DNA from: Membranipora membranacea
Taxonomy: Eukaryota; Bryozoa; Gymnolaemata; Cheilostomatida; Membraniporidae
Assembly: GCA_914767715.1 (NCBI GenBank)
Contig: OU612074.1
Location: forward strand, 24,102,062-24,166,061
Reading direction: 5' to 3'
Length of the DNA: 64,000 bases
In this document: positions 32,697 through 43,675 of the stretch, in pieces
Position numbering within the stretch: the first letter of the stretch is position 1
How the letters are laid out: each line of letters starts with the position of its first letter
Made by a program: the position numbers and the translations under genes
Notes under the pieces: model-generated
Told to the model about the DNA's origin: nothing
Seen by the model: the letters and a program-made list of their open reading frames with translations, nothing else
Database searches by the model: none

Positions 32697-33177
32697 CAGT
32701 TTTAAAGTGAACAGTTTCTTGACTTGACGTACAGATATGGACAGGGTTTACTGATACAGTTTGAGATATCTCAACGCCATGATGAACCATAACTGGCAAT
32801 GGAGTATGATAACTGACTGGTACATAAGAAAAGGAGAATATATCTTCAAAGCGTTGAAGATAAAATTTACAACCCCGTACATGAGCTTCACTCTGAGCAT
32901 AGAGATGTAGTCCTAGCTGATGGTCATTATCAAACATATTTATAGCCTTCTGTAATGTAAGAGTATTGCACTGATACTCACCGAATATCCTAGACATAAT
33001 TAATAACTCTGCATGGTGATCCCATAGTTGATGTTTTTCACAGAAGTTCAGTGCTTGGTCAAGTCTGATCCGTATATTTGGCTCAGCAGGTAGCAGCTGC
33101 CTCTGCCCAGTGAAGAGGTTATCCATAAGTTTGCTGAAAGTTTCACCTGGATAATGTTCTTCGTAGGGTAAATCCAT
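32590..33177 (-). CDS. Unknown ORF of the compact LTR element (gag-position)
   Basis: 195 residues, starting 82 bp inside the 5' LTR border, where gag normally begins. It starts MDLPYEEHYPGETFSKLMDN and has an apparently helical first half (LDQALNFCEKHQLWDHHAEL). It ends in a Cys-rich tail CHCYDTCLDNCC. I do not recognise a capsid, zinc-knuckle or protease domain, though the Cys tail sits where a nucleocapsid would. The ATG is the first after the primer site. Because the element is young, an open frame of this length may reflect selection or just youth. Confidence 0.5.
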   Translation of the reverse strand: MDLPYEEHYPGETFSKLMDNLFTGQRQLLPAEPNIRIRLDQALNFCEKHQLWDHHAELLIMSRIFGEYQCNTLTLQKAINMFDNDHQLGLHLYAQSEAHVRGCKFYLQRFEDIFSFSYVPVSYHTPLPVMVHHGVEISQTVSVNPVHICTSSQETVHFKTVEEIETFAKVIESETLLVATRPVCHCYDTCLDNCC

Positions 33178-33258
33178 TTTAGCTTAATTAAAGAGTGTAA
33201 CTGAGTGTACTGGAGGCTGTAAATTGAAAGATCTTTAGCCCACCCGAGGACGCCAAAC

Positions 33259-33849
33259 TGTGATACGTGGTTGAATGCTAATCGCAAGGTGGTTCAACTT
33301 AGCCCAGCTAAGATTTATATCAGTATGCAAGAAGGTTTAGATGTAAATAATAATTACCAGAGAGATAGATGGCGAGTGTGTCTGTCAGTATGTCCAGGTG
33401 AGAGTATGAATGGAATGGATTGGATACCAATGGTGTGTGATAAGTGTGTAACCTTGTTAGGTCAAGTAAGTGAGCTAGTTAGTTGTGATGGCCAGTTGAC
33501 CATCTGTTTGTATGCTCGATATATGTATTGGAATACCACCAGTCATGGGTTTTCCCGGCTAAGCCGATGGCATCCCAGAATGCCAGTCAGGGTTTTCCGA
33601 CTATGTGTCAGCGACAGCCCCGAACGCGCCAGTTCCCAGAGCTATGCCAATATTTTGACCCCACCTTTTCCAAGTTACAACTTAAATAGTGTGCTATTGT
33701 GCTGGCTGGAGGAGATAATGACTGGAATAAATACAGTTGAGAATAGCATACAGTAATTATGATGATGACTCAGGAGCTATCAATGCAGAAAGCCTTAGTT
33801 GAGTGTAATAATATTTTAATTACTACAGGTTGTGTGTAAAAGTATCTCA
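33259..33849 (-). repeat. 5' LTR of the compact element
   Basis: 591 bp. On the plus strand (antisense to the element) it holds an open frame of 161 codons (33271-33756) filling most of the LTR. In the partner LTR the 5-base indel disrupts it. I do not call it a gene. Confidence 0.85.
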
Positions 33850-36800
33850 TGCTCCCAAACTGTACTTAACAGACTTGCCATGATGTTGTCTAGATACCAG
33901 AGAAAGTCTGTTAGGTACAGTTTGGGACTTCCCATGTATCCAGATATCAGAGAAAGTCTGTTACTCCCAAACTGTACCTAACAGACTTCCCATGTATCCA
34001 GATAGCAGAGAGAGTCTGTTGCTCCAATACTGTACTTAACAGACTTTCCATGTATCCAGATAGCAGAGAAAGTCTGTTGCTCCAATACTGTAGGTACTTA
34101 ACAGACTTTCTATGACATCCAGATATCAGCGAAAGTCTGTTACTCCCAAACTGTACCTAACAGACTTTCCATGTATCCAGATACCAGAGAAAGTCTGTTG
34201 CTCCAATACTGTGCTTAACAGACTTTCTATGACATCCAGATATCAGAGAAAGTCTGTTACTCCCAAACTGTACCTAACAGACTTTCCATGTATCCAGATA
34301 GCAGATAGAGTCTGTTGCTCCAATACTGTACTTAACAGACTTTCCATGTTATCCAGATACCAGAGAAAGTCTGTTACTCCCAAACTGTACCTAACAGACT
34401 TTCTATGATATCCAGATACCAGAGAAAGTCTGTTGCTCCCATACTGTACTTAACAGACTTTCCATGTTTTCCAGATACCAGAGAAAGTCTGTTGCTCCAA
34501 TACTGTACTTAACAGACTTTCTATGATATCCAGATACCAGAGAAAGTCTGTTGCTCCCATACTGTACTTAACAGACTTTCCATGTGTCCAGATAGCAGAG
34601 AGAGTCTGTTGCTCCAATACTGTACTTAACAGACTTTCTATGACATCCAGATATCAGAGGAAGTCTGTTACTCCCAAACTGTACCTAACAGACTTTCCAT
34701 GTATCCAGATAGCAGAGAGAGTCTGTTGCTCCAATACTGTACTTAACAGACTTTCCATGTTATCCAGATACCAGAGAAAGTCTGTTGCTCCAATACTGTA
34801 CTTAACAGACTTTCTATGATATCCAGATACCAGAGAAAGTCTGTTGCTCCCATACTGTACTTAACAGACTTTCCATGGTATCCAGATGCAAGAGAAAGTC
34901 TGTTACTCCCACACTGTACTTAACAGACTTTCCATGGTATCCAGATGCCAGAGAAAGTCTGTTGCTCCAATACTGTACTTAACAGACTTTCCATGGTATC
35001 CAGATACCAGAGAAAGTCTGTTGCTCCAATACTGTACTTAACAGACTTTCCATGGTATCCAGATGCCAGAGAAAGTCTGTTGCTCCAATACTGTACTTAA
35101 CAGACTTTCTAAGGTATCCAGATACCACAGAGAAAGTCTGTTACTCCCAAACTGTACATAACAGACTTTCTTTGGTATCCAGATACCAGAGAAAGACTGT
35201 TACTCCAAAACTGTACTTAATTGACTTTCTATGGTATCCAGATAGCAGAGAAAGTCTGTTGCTCCCAAACTGTACATAACAGACTTTCGATGTTATCCAG
35301 ATACTAGAGAAAGTCTGTTCCTCTCATACTGTACTTGACAGACACTCCATGGTATCCAGATGCCAGAAAAAGTCTGTTGCTCCAATACTGTACTTAACAG
35401 ACTTTCAATGTTATCCCGATACCAGAGAAAGTCTGTTGTTCCAATAATGTACTTAACAGACTTTCCATGGTATCCAGATACCAGAGAAAGTCTGTTGCTC
35501 CAATACTATACTTTACAGACTTTCCATGGTATCCAGATGCCAGAGAAAGTCTGTTGCTCCAATACTGTACTTAACATACTTTCCATGTTATCCAGATACC
35601 AGAGAAAGTCTGTTGCTCCAATACTGTACTTAACAGACTTTCCATGGTATCCAGATACCAGAGAAAGTCTGTTGCTCCAATACTATACCTAACAGACTTT
35701 CCATGTATCCAGATAGCAGAGAGAGAGTCTGTTGCTCCAATACTGTACTTAACAGACTTTCCATGGTATCCAGATGCCAGAGAAAGTCTGTTGCTCCAAT
35801 ACTGTACTTAACAGACTTTCCATGGTATCCAGATGCCAGAGAAAGTCTGTTGCTCCAATACTGGACTTAACAGACTTTCCATGGTATCCAGATACCAGAG
35901 AAAGTCTGTTGCTCCAATACTGTACTAAACAGACTTTCTATGATATCCCGATACCAGAGAAAGTCTGTTGCTCCAATACTGTATATAACAGACTTTCTAT
36001 GGTATCCAGATAGCAGATAGAGTCTGTTGCTCCACTGTACTAAACAGACTTTCCATGTTATCCAGATACCAGAGAAAGTCTGTTACTCCCAAACTGTACC
36101 TAACAGACTTTCTATGATATCCAGATACCAGAGAAAGTCTGTTGCTCCCATACTGTACTTAACAGACTTTCCATGTTTTCCAGATACCAGAGAAAGTCTG
36201 TTGCTCCAATACTGTACTTAACAGACTTTCCATGTTTTCCAGATACCAGAGAAAGTCTGTTGCTCCAATACTGTACTTAACAGACTTTCTATGATATCCA
36301 GATACCAGAGAAAGTCTGTTGCTCCCATACTGTACTTAACAGACTTTCCATGTGTCCAGATAGCAGAGAGAGTCTGTTGCCCCAATACTGTACTTAACAG
36401 ACTTTCTATGACATCCAGATAGCAGATAGAGTCTGTTGCTCCACTGTACTAAACAGACTTTCCATGTTATCCAGATACCAGAGAAAGTCTGTTACTCCCA
36501 AACTGTACCTAACAGACTTTCTATGATATCCAGATACCAGAGAAAGTCTGTTGCTCCCATACTGTACTTAACAGACTTTCCATGTTTTCCAGATACCAGA
36601 GAAAGTCTGTTGCTCCAATACTGTACTTAACAGACTTTCTATGATATCCAGATACCAGAGAAAGTCTGTTGCTCCCATACTGTACTTAACAGACTTTCCA
36701 TGTGTCCAGATAGCAGAGAGAGTCTGTTGCCCCAATACTGTACTTAACAGACTTTCTATGACATCCAGATATCAGAGGAAGTCTGTTACTCCCAAACTGT

Positions 36801-37815
36801 ACCTAACAGACTTTCCATGTATCCAGATAGCAGAGAGAGTCTGTTGCTCCAATACTGTACTTAACAGACTTTCCATGTTATCCAGATACCAGAGAAAGTC
36901 TGTTGCTCCAATACTGTACTTAACAGACTTTCTATGATATCCAGATACCAGAGAAAGTCTGTTGCTCCCATACTGTACTTAACAGACTTTCCATGGTATC
37001 CAGATGCCAGAGAGGGTCTGTTGCTCCAATACTGTACTTAACAGACTTTCCATGGTATCCAGATGCCAGAGAAAGTATGTTGCTCCAATACTGTACTTAA
37101 CAGACTTTCCATGGTATCCAGATGCCAGAGAAAGTATGTTGCTCCAATACTGTACTTAACAGACTTTCTATGATATCCGGATACCAAAGAAAGTCTGTTG
37201 CTCCCAAACTGTACTTAACAGACTTTCCATGGTATCCAGATGCAAGGGAAAGTCTGTTACTCCCAAACTGTACTTAACAGACTTTCCATGGTATCCAGAT
37301 GCCAGAGAAAGTATGTTGCTCCAATACTGTACTTAACAGACTTTCCATGGTATCCAGATGCCAGAGAAAGTATGTTGCTCCAATACTATACCTAACAGAC
37401 TTTCCATGGCATCCAGATGCCAGAGAGGGTCTGTTGCTCCAATACTGTACTTAACAGACTTTCTATGATATCCGGATACCAGAGAAAGTCTGTTGCTCCC
37501 AAACTGTACTTAACAGACTTTCCATGTTATCCAGATACCAGAGAAAGTCTGTTACTCCAATACTATACCTAACAGACTTTCCATGGTATCCAGATGCCAG
37601 AGAAAGTCTGTTGCTCCAATACTGTACTTAACAGACTTTCCATGGTATCCAGATGCCAGAGAAAGTCTTTTACTCCCAAACTGTACTTAACAGACTTTCT
37701 ATGATATCCGGATACCAGAGAAAGTCTGTTGCTCCCATACTGTACTTAACAGACTTTCCATGGTATCCAGATGCCAGAGAAAGTCTGTTTCTCCAATACT
37801 GTACTTAACAGACTG
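33850..37815. repeat. 59-bp palindromic minisatellite array
   Basis: About 67 tandem units of 57-60 bp. Each unit contains AACAGACTTTC and, 20 bp later, its exact complement GAAAGTCTGTT. In many units the spacer itself holds GGTATCCAGATACC, so a monomer folds into a nearly continuous hairpin. The linker is GCTCCAATACTGTACTT or a variant with CCCAAACTGTACCT. Unit variants occur in blocks: 36016-36362 recurs at 36425-36717, a higher-order duplication. Short open frames of about 98 codons here arise because three units make 177 bp; they are not genes. Confidence 0.95.
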
Positions 37816-37873
37816 CTATAACAAATGGCAGAGAGAACCCATATTAAGTTAACAATTTTTTTCGTTGTTGTAG

Positions 37874-37995
37874 CCCCTAAGGTGGTTATATACGATATTG
37901 CGTGCAACCTGCACAGATACTGTCTCAACCGAGATCCTGGCTTCTTTAAAGAGCATTATTCTTTGAGGACAAGTTTCATTGGTGGAACCACACAG
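37874..37995 (+). pseudogene. KDZ (Kyakuja/Dileera/Zisupton) transposase exon
   Basis: The exon opens after a pyrimidine-rich acceptor (TTTTTTTCGTTGTTGTAG) and encodes PKVVIYDIACNLHRYCLNRD then PGFFK. After a one-base frameshift it gives FFEDKFHWWNHT before donor CACACAG|GTATAC. The YD-ACxLHxYCLxRxPxFF and D-FHW-NHT motifs are characteristic of KDZ-family transposases, DNA-transposon enzymes common in invertebrates. The frameshift (near 37955) means this copy is broken or the exon is annotated from an old element. It starts only 59 bp right of the minisatellite. No further KDZ exon was recognised downstream. Confidence 0.65.
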
Positions 37996-39049
37996 GTATA
38001 CTCCTGCAACAACAAACTGTTTGATTTGAGTATACAGTATCTTTAGTTCTACCCCTATATCATGTACAGATAAAATCTTTGTACTTCAGGTAAACTCTCA
38101 ACATAGATCATAGAGCTACTCATGTTGTTTTGCTGTTCAAAGTTACAAACTTAATCAGGGTGCTTGGTCACTGGGTGCAGGCCCCAGGGAACTGAGAAGA
38201 AGGTTCATTGCGTAAGGCGGTCCTTGCACCCTGCTTTGCTCTGCTTAAACCTACCTATGGTTACCAGATTGAACCATGCCAGATGTTTATTCCTGGTCAT
38301 AAAACTAATTTTTGTTGACAGATATGTGAATACATGTGTAACAGTTACACATGGCCAACAGCCTGTCTGGTTCATCATTTATTACTCCAAATCTGTGATG
38401 TCAAGCTTCTCCCCTACTTTCACTTTGTATTTTCCTATTAAAGACGTTTGTCTGTGACAGCGCATGAATGATGAGGGGTCGTCTGAGACTCTACAGCTCC
38501 AAATTGATGCGAGGGAGAGGCAACTATCATTTCGCATCAAAGGAGATATACTGCAGCAAGTTATAATGTTTTTACTTTTGAGGATTCAGTTAGCCTAACA
38601 GAAGGGCTGCTTCCATAACCAACAAATCTGAGATGGCCTCCAAACAAAATTGGAAGCAATTCTTCACACAGTGCATTGAAGTTTGAGACCTAAGCTTGAT
38701 AAGGATATCAGTGTATTGTTGTTAGATCAATTACAGACATTGTTTTCTGAGAATGAATTTTCTAATCCCTCAAGAAAATCTTATTTGTAAACAAGTTGTA
38801 TTACAGTCTCTGTCTTTCATCACAATGGAAGAATTTGTTACTGTTGTGCCTTGTTTATCTATTCCAAAGGATTTAAAGCAAATGTAATATTAGAATATCA
38901 AAATCTGAGTATACCTTCGTGACTCAAGACTTTTTGCCTCGTATGAAATTTGTGTATTGAGGCATTATTACATCAAATTAAAATTCATGGTTGATTTAAA
39001 TCAGATGTCTTGTCACCAGCCAAATTCCAGAGCAATGGCATTGAAATTC
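37996..39049. other. Non-coding stretch right of the KDZ exon
   Basis: I see no repeat, RNA gene or credible exon. The plus-strand frame at 38164-38457 has no recognisable motif. Confidence 0.4.
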
Positions 39050-39166
39050 GTTGCCTTAGTGGCAAGGCCGCAATATCTGCACCAGGTTGCTCTCTGTTTG
39101 CTGGCAGGTCACCTCGGTGCCAACCAAAGCCCAGTAGTCGATGGACAGCAGATACATTTGATATGA
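39050..39166. repeat. Partial SINE body
   Basis: Matches the body of the SINE at 41641-41853 (GGCAAGGCCGCAATATCTGC; GCTCTCTGTTTGC; CCCAGTAGTCGATGGAC). The tRNA-like head is absent. Confidence 0.65.
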
Positions 39167-39827
39167 GGCCCTTTGGATAAAATTAAGCTTCAATAATGAC
39201 TGGGACCAAGGGAACATTGTGGCAGCATCATTCTAATTTATAATAGCTATTCCTATTACTAAAACAGTCGGAATACTGCTTACCCATCGTACCAATTTAG
39301 CTAAGACAGTAACAGGTGTAATTTAAGCATAAAACAACAAATGTAATCGTGGAGTAAGGCTGTACAGAATGAAATTTTTACGGGAGAGGCTGCATATTCT
39401 ATTCTTCACTGCAATCGAAAACTTTGAGCTCCAGATCTCTATATTGGTGAAAAACAGATGAAAGGAGTTTTTGGCTTCAAGCTTCACATATTTTTCCCCT
39501 TGACACAAAGCTTGCGGGTACCTTGACCAGTAAAAAACTCTCTGCCTTCATTATTGTTGAAAAATTTACTCTGTATCCCTTTCTGAAGCAATCTAGCCAC
39601 CTACTTGCAATTTATATGTTTTACACAGATTGATGGCTTCATATAGATTAATCTGCAGCCAGCAGCTCGAATTAGCATACTCTCCATGCTCAACACAATG
39701 TTACGCAAACAGTTGTAGTCTTGAAAGCTGCAGCTACTCTATTTTGTAAAACAGCCACCAAATTTCATCAATAAGAGAAGACAACTTCTTAGCCTAGGAT
39801 TTGCCCAAATTGACTTTAATGATCTGA

Positions 39828-40085
39828 GTACTTGATAGCGCTTGACAGATTTTTTTGATTTTTGAACAAAATAAACTGTATATATGGCCGTCACATCCTA
39901 ATGGTAACAATTGCATTGAAATATTGATATGACAAGACTTCATGATAGCGCTTGACATATTTTGTGATTTTTGAACAAAATAAGCTCTATGCATGGCCGT
40001 CACATCCTGAATTGGTAAGAAAAATGGAAGACTAAATGATAGCGCATGACAGATTTTGTGACTTTTGAATGTATAAGCAGAACCA
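39828..40085. repeat. Three diverged tandem copies (80-120 bp unit)
   Basis: TGATAGCGCTTGACA and GGCCGTCACATCCT recur at about 39834/39892, 39944/39993 and, partly, 40037. The second half of the third copy is replaced by unrelated sequence. Confidence 0.65.
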
Positions 40086-40119
40086 AATATCTGAGCTCTA
40101 CTCAGCTGAGCTGACATTT

Positions 40120-40700
40120 TATAACACCCCTGATAAAACCATCAATTTGTGTTGGTTTGGCCTGGGCACTATATTTGAATTATTTACGTGTACTCTATAT
40201 TGAGAGAAATTTGTCAGGTGTCGCAATCACAATTAGTATTTTCATTTGCGCTCTGCATGAGCTGAGGAGGTAGGAGGTAGCTCAGTTGGCTAGAGCGCCG
40301 GTCCTTCAACATGTAAGTGATGAAGGTCGGTGGTTCAAATCCCACTGCAGTCTATCGACCCCTGATAAAACCGTCAATTTGTGCTGATTTGGGCTGGGTG
40401 CTTTATTTAAATTATTTACGTGTTTTCTGATATTGATAGAAATTTGTCAGATGTAACAATCACAATTTATTTTTTCATTTGCCCTCTGCATGAGCTGACA
40501 TTTTATAAGGCCCCTGATAAAACTATCAATATGTGCTGGTTTGGCCCGGTCGCTAATATTGAAATTAATATATACACATTACAATATTGATAGAAATTTG
40601 TCGGAACTCGCTATCACAACACAATTAGTTTTTTCATTTCCACACTTAATGAGCTGTCATATTATAAAACCCCTGATAATATTATCAACATGTTTTGGTT
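40120..40700. repeat. Four diverged tandem copies interrupted by a SINE
   Basis: CCCCTGATAAAACCATCAAT-like starts recur at about 40124, 40360, 40502 and 40669, each followed by TTTGGCCTGGGCACTATAT-like sequence. The unit is about 145-170 bp. The SINE head at 40271-40360 separates copies 1 and 2. Confidence 0.7.
40271..40360 (+). repeat. tRNA-like head of a SINE
   Basis: GGAGGTAGCTCAGTTGGCTA and AGAGCGCCGGTCCTTCAAC give a tRNA-like 5' half; GGTGGTTCAAATCCCACTGC holds box B. It has box A and box B at normal spacing and matches the head of the SINE at 41641-41853. It could be mistaken for a tRNA gene, but the 3' acceptor strand is not present. Confidence 0.7.
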
Positions 40701-40753
40701 TGGCCTGGGCACTATATTAAACTCATGAACACTATTCTAATATTGATTATTAC

Positions 40754-40759
<6 letters not shown>

Positions 40760-40784
<25 letters not shown>
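40760..40784. repeat. AT dinucleotide microsatellite
   Basis: About 12 AT units. A similar run is at 21355-21375. Confidence 0.9.
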
Positions 40785-41640
40785 GCCAAGCAAGTCACTT
40801 TGACATATGAGACGTTCAAAACAAAAATATTACTGACTGAAGGGCTGATCTATTGAATGTTTGTTCATCTGTAGTGAGGCAGTGATGCTATGGGTTCTTG
40901 TCATCGGATCAAAATTCCATAGTCTGCCTCATTGTAAATCATTGGTATGAACTTGCAATCACCACTTCAATTGCGCTCTACATAGCTGTCGTATTACAAC
41001 TAGAAAACTTCTGATTATAAAATATTGATAAATATTTTATTTGTATTATATTAGTATCAGAGATTTGTTGGTAAGTACAACATGTTATTGTGCACAAAAT
41101 GTTGAGATTTGATAACATTACTACAATAAAACACCATCACCACTTGAACTGAAAATAGGAAATGTGAGATGTGGTTTGATAGGAATTCTCTACACAAATA
41201 CGTGATTTGTCTACTCATAGTTTTTACAAGTACAGATAACTCCCAATCTGAAACCTACACAATTTAACAAGGATACAAAAATAATATCAGTCGAAGATCC
41301 GATCAGAGAAACAGAGGTATCAATGACTGGATAATATATGAAGATAAATTTGATGCTGAACACTGCTTATGAGCTATGAAAGAGGGATGAGGAATATCAT
41401 TGACTTGATTTGCCCTGATCTGTTGTTAAACTAATAAGACTGTCAGTCTGATGAGAAAAGATTTGCATGCTGCTAGAGTATTGAGCCTTGTGAAGTCTGA
41501 ATAGCCATAGTATTCTGATGATCAAGCTACAACATAAACAGCAAGGTTGATATTGTAATCATCAATGTTTATCTGTGGAAATAAATTGATGAAGTTGATT
41601 AAAAATTAAAGGTTGAATAAAATCAGATCTCTTAACACAG

Positions 41641-41853
41641 GCCACATCCCGAAGCATAGACGGCGAAATTTTACTACCTTAGTGGTGAGGCCGCAATATC
41701 TGTGCCAAGTTACTCTCTGTTTGCAGGCAGGTCAGAGCACACCTGGGGGCCAACCGATCCCAGTAGTCGATGGACTGCAGTGGGATTTGACAACCTTCAA
41801 CATTTGCATGCTGAAGGGCGGGCGCTCTAACCAACTGAGCCATCTCCTACTCA
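41641..41853 (-). repeat. Full-length tRNA-derived SINE
   Basis: On the minus strand it starts GGAGATGGCTCAGTTGGTTA (box A), with the decayed box B TTGTCAAATCC, then a body with GGTGTGCTCTGACCTGCCTG and the tail TTCGCCG..CTTCGGGATGTGGC. It is the reference copy for those at 1612-1830, 39050-39166 and 40271-40360. Family name unknown to me. Confidence 0.75.
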
Positions 41854-42011
41854 TTGAACAACAATTTATTTACCAACAACAGGGATGACATATGAGGTAC
41901 CAAGACAGAATCTTTCAATTTATTTGTCCTGAGAACTCAGAACTGTGCAGCTAATATAGCTTTGACACAAGTTGGTTGACAGCCTGCTTACCTTACTTAA
42001 TCTCGTGCTTA

Positions 42012-42074
42012 TCATTGTAAATGGTATATCTGGTACCTTGTGAGTGTCCACGACGTGAAATCCATAGCAAATCC
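42012..42074 (-). CDS. Unknown host gene, last exon
   Basis: Acceptor TGCTTTTTTAG, then 20 codons GFAMDFTSWTLTRYQIYHLQ and TGA at 42012. It joins exon 42980-43086 in phase 0. If read in another frame the same exon is also open (starting DLLWISRRGHSQG), so the frame choice rests only on the phase match with the preceding exon. The protein is unrecognised. Confidence 0.4.
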   Translation of the reverse strand, partial: GFAMDFTSWTLTRYQIYHLQ

Positions 42075-42399
42075 CTAAAAAAGCAGAACAGTAAATGAAG
42101 AACTGAGATATCCTCGCCTAAAATTGCCTAGATCAGAATTCAGTGGAACATTTCTCATGTCATCCAAATTTGTAATGTGAAAGGACAACCTTATATAGCG
42201 GATAAATTAGATGAGCTAAACTTAAGCTAAATAGTCCAAACTGTTGAGGGAGAAAAACTCAACATTGTGGTTTGTCAGTACCAAGAATACCAAATTTGAC
42301 CATTTAATGACTGCATTACCCGTTCTGCGTTCGTCTCTTCTGTCAAAGAGCTCACTTAAAAAAAGAGTTGATACCTAAATATTAGCCATATACCTCTGT

Positions 42400-42559
42400 T
42401 ATTCTGCTGATGCCATAGCCCCTTGAGCATGCATGATGTTCTGCTCAAGCGATGAGCTCAGATATAACTTCGTCAAATATGGTAATGGATTTGAAGCACT
42501 TAGCTGATGATGGTAGCCATGACTAGGATTCAACAGTAATTTGGAGAATCTAAAGACAA
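42400..42559 (-). CDS. Possible alternative exon of the same gene
   Basis: After acceptor TTGTTGTCTTTAG the minus strand is open for 49 codons (FSKLLLNPSHGYHHQL, then LPYLTKLYLSSSLEQN) up to a TAA. It has a coding look, but its entry phase (2) does not match the preceding exon (phase 0). It may therefore belong to another isoform or be chance. Confidence 0.25.
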
Positions 42560-42979
42560 CAAAGAAATATTATCCATATTTTGGATAACGGTTTTCATTG
42601 GCCACCACCCCTAGAGAGTGACATGGAGAATGACATGAATTGACAGGGATTCCATCTTAGACGAGAAGAGCTTATCATCCATCAGCAGCATTAGCTGATG
42701 ATAGATCTAAAGAGACTGGACTAGCCTGGAACAAGCCAAATGAATAATGCAATGAATATGTTTAACCCCTCTCCGCTATTGAGTGCACTAACTATTACTC
42801 TTGATTATGATTTACATGTCCCCAACAGAGAAAAATGGTATCTAGGTGAGAGAAAAATGGTATCTAGGTGACTGTCAGTTAATAGGCCTTTTTTCAGGCA
42901 TAATTATGTGTAACAGTCTGTCCATTGCAGCATTCATATAGAAACATAGCTAGATTTCACTTACCCATCAGGTACTCAC

Positions 42980-43086
42980 GCAGAAGTCTGTGAACCACAG
43001 CGTGTCTCCCATATTAAAGACACCAATGTCTCCACCATCGGATACATCACCGTGAATGCCTCGCTTAAGACATAGGGATTGTAAGT
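42980..43086 (-). CDS. Unknown host gene, exon (n-1)
   Basis: Acceptor GTATTTGCAG, donor TTCTGC|GTGAGT. The 107 bp encode LQSLCLKRGIHGDVSDGGD then IGVFNMGDTLWFTDFC. Phase 1 entry joins exon 43366-43443; the exit is phase 0. The GDVSDGGDIG stretch has spaced acidic residues and there are two Cys. I do not recognise the fold. Confidence 0.6.
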
Positions 43087-43365
43087 CTGCAAATACATAT
43101 TTAACCAATTCAACATTATATAATCAGAGAGAAATCAATGCCATGGTTTGAATTATACCACTAGCATAGCAGGAAACATGTGACACGCAAGATAATGTAT
43201 CGCAGTATCATCAATTGTCAGTGGCAATATGAGGAGCTGTCCAGTCAACAGCTCGATATTACACATATTCCGGTATAGACTCGTCCACCCTAACAACATA
43301 TGGAACTTCCACCAAGAGGATCAAACATCAATATATAAACTACAATGGAAAGCTTAGAGACTTAC

Positions 43366-43443
43366 ACAGGCATTCCTTGATCTGATTGCTGATCCTGAAT
43401 CCAAAAGTCTTGTAGGTTATTCTGTTTTCTGCAGCTGGCAATC
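43366..43443 (-). CDS. Unknown host gene, exon (n-2)
   Basis: 78 bp encoding LPAAENRITYKTFGFRISNQ then IKECL, between acceptor TTATTTTTTGCAG and donor CTGT|GTAAGT. Both splice phases are 1 and agree with the neighbouring exons, giving one continuous frame across three introns. The exon has no stop in that frame. Confidence 0.6.
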
Positions 43444-43675
43444 CTGCAAAAAATAAGTAGTACCTATACTTGTATACTATACTATCGGGTACTCCAGACT
43501 CCCTCTACAATATACCTCCCCTGTCTGTAGCTCAAAGTCACACCAAGAGAGCGTCTTATAGCTACATCTAAGGACTTGATCGCCCTCCCCATCGGCAGCT
43601 TCTTACCCAATGGTACCCTAGGAGTGTTTGGCTAAGCCCCGCGCAATTGGTAAACCCGTTAATGACTGGAACTAC

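Larger units (their letters stand above)
31470..33849 (-). mobile_element. Compact non-autonomous LTR retroelement (2.38 kb)
   Basis: Two direct repeats of about 590 bp (31470-32065 and 33259-33849) start TGTGATAC and end GTATCTCA, so they have TG..CA borders. The 5-bp duplication TGCTC flanks the whole (31465-31469 and 33850-33854). On the minus strand the first bases after the 5' LTR are GTTTGGCGTCCTCGGGTGGG, a likely primer-binding site starting TGG. The internal part is only 1193 bp and lacks protease, reverse transcriptase or integrase motifs, so movement would need enzymes from elsewhere. I count about eight substitutions and one 5-bp indel between LTRs, so insertion is recent. Confidence 0.85.

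Noticed and set aside
34112-36937. Many open frames of 64-110 codons with the same peptide
   Set aside because: Products of the 59-bp repeat read over three units (177 bp); identical peptides recur in all frames, so not genes.
31370-37815. CRISPR-like array of regular palindromic repeats
   Set aside because: Units are directly abutting without unique spacers, vary in sequence and lie in an intron-containing eukaryotic genome.
40271-40360. Genuine tRNA gene
   Set aside because: Boxes A and B are present but the acceptor stem is not complementary and the sequence matches the head of a dispersed SINE.
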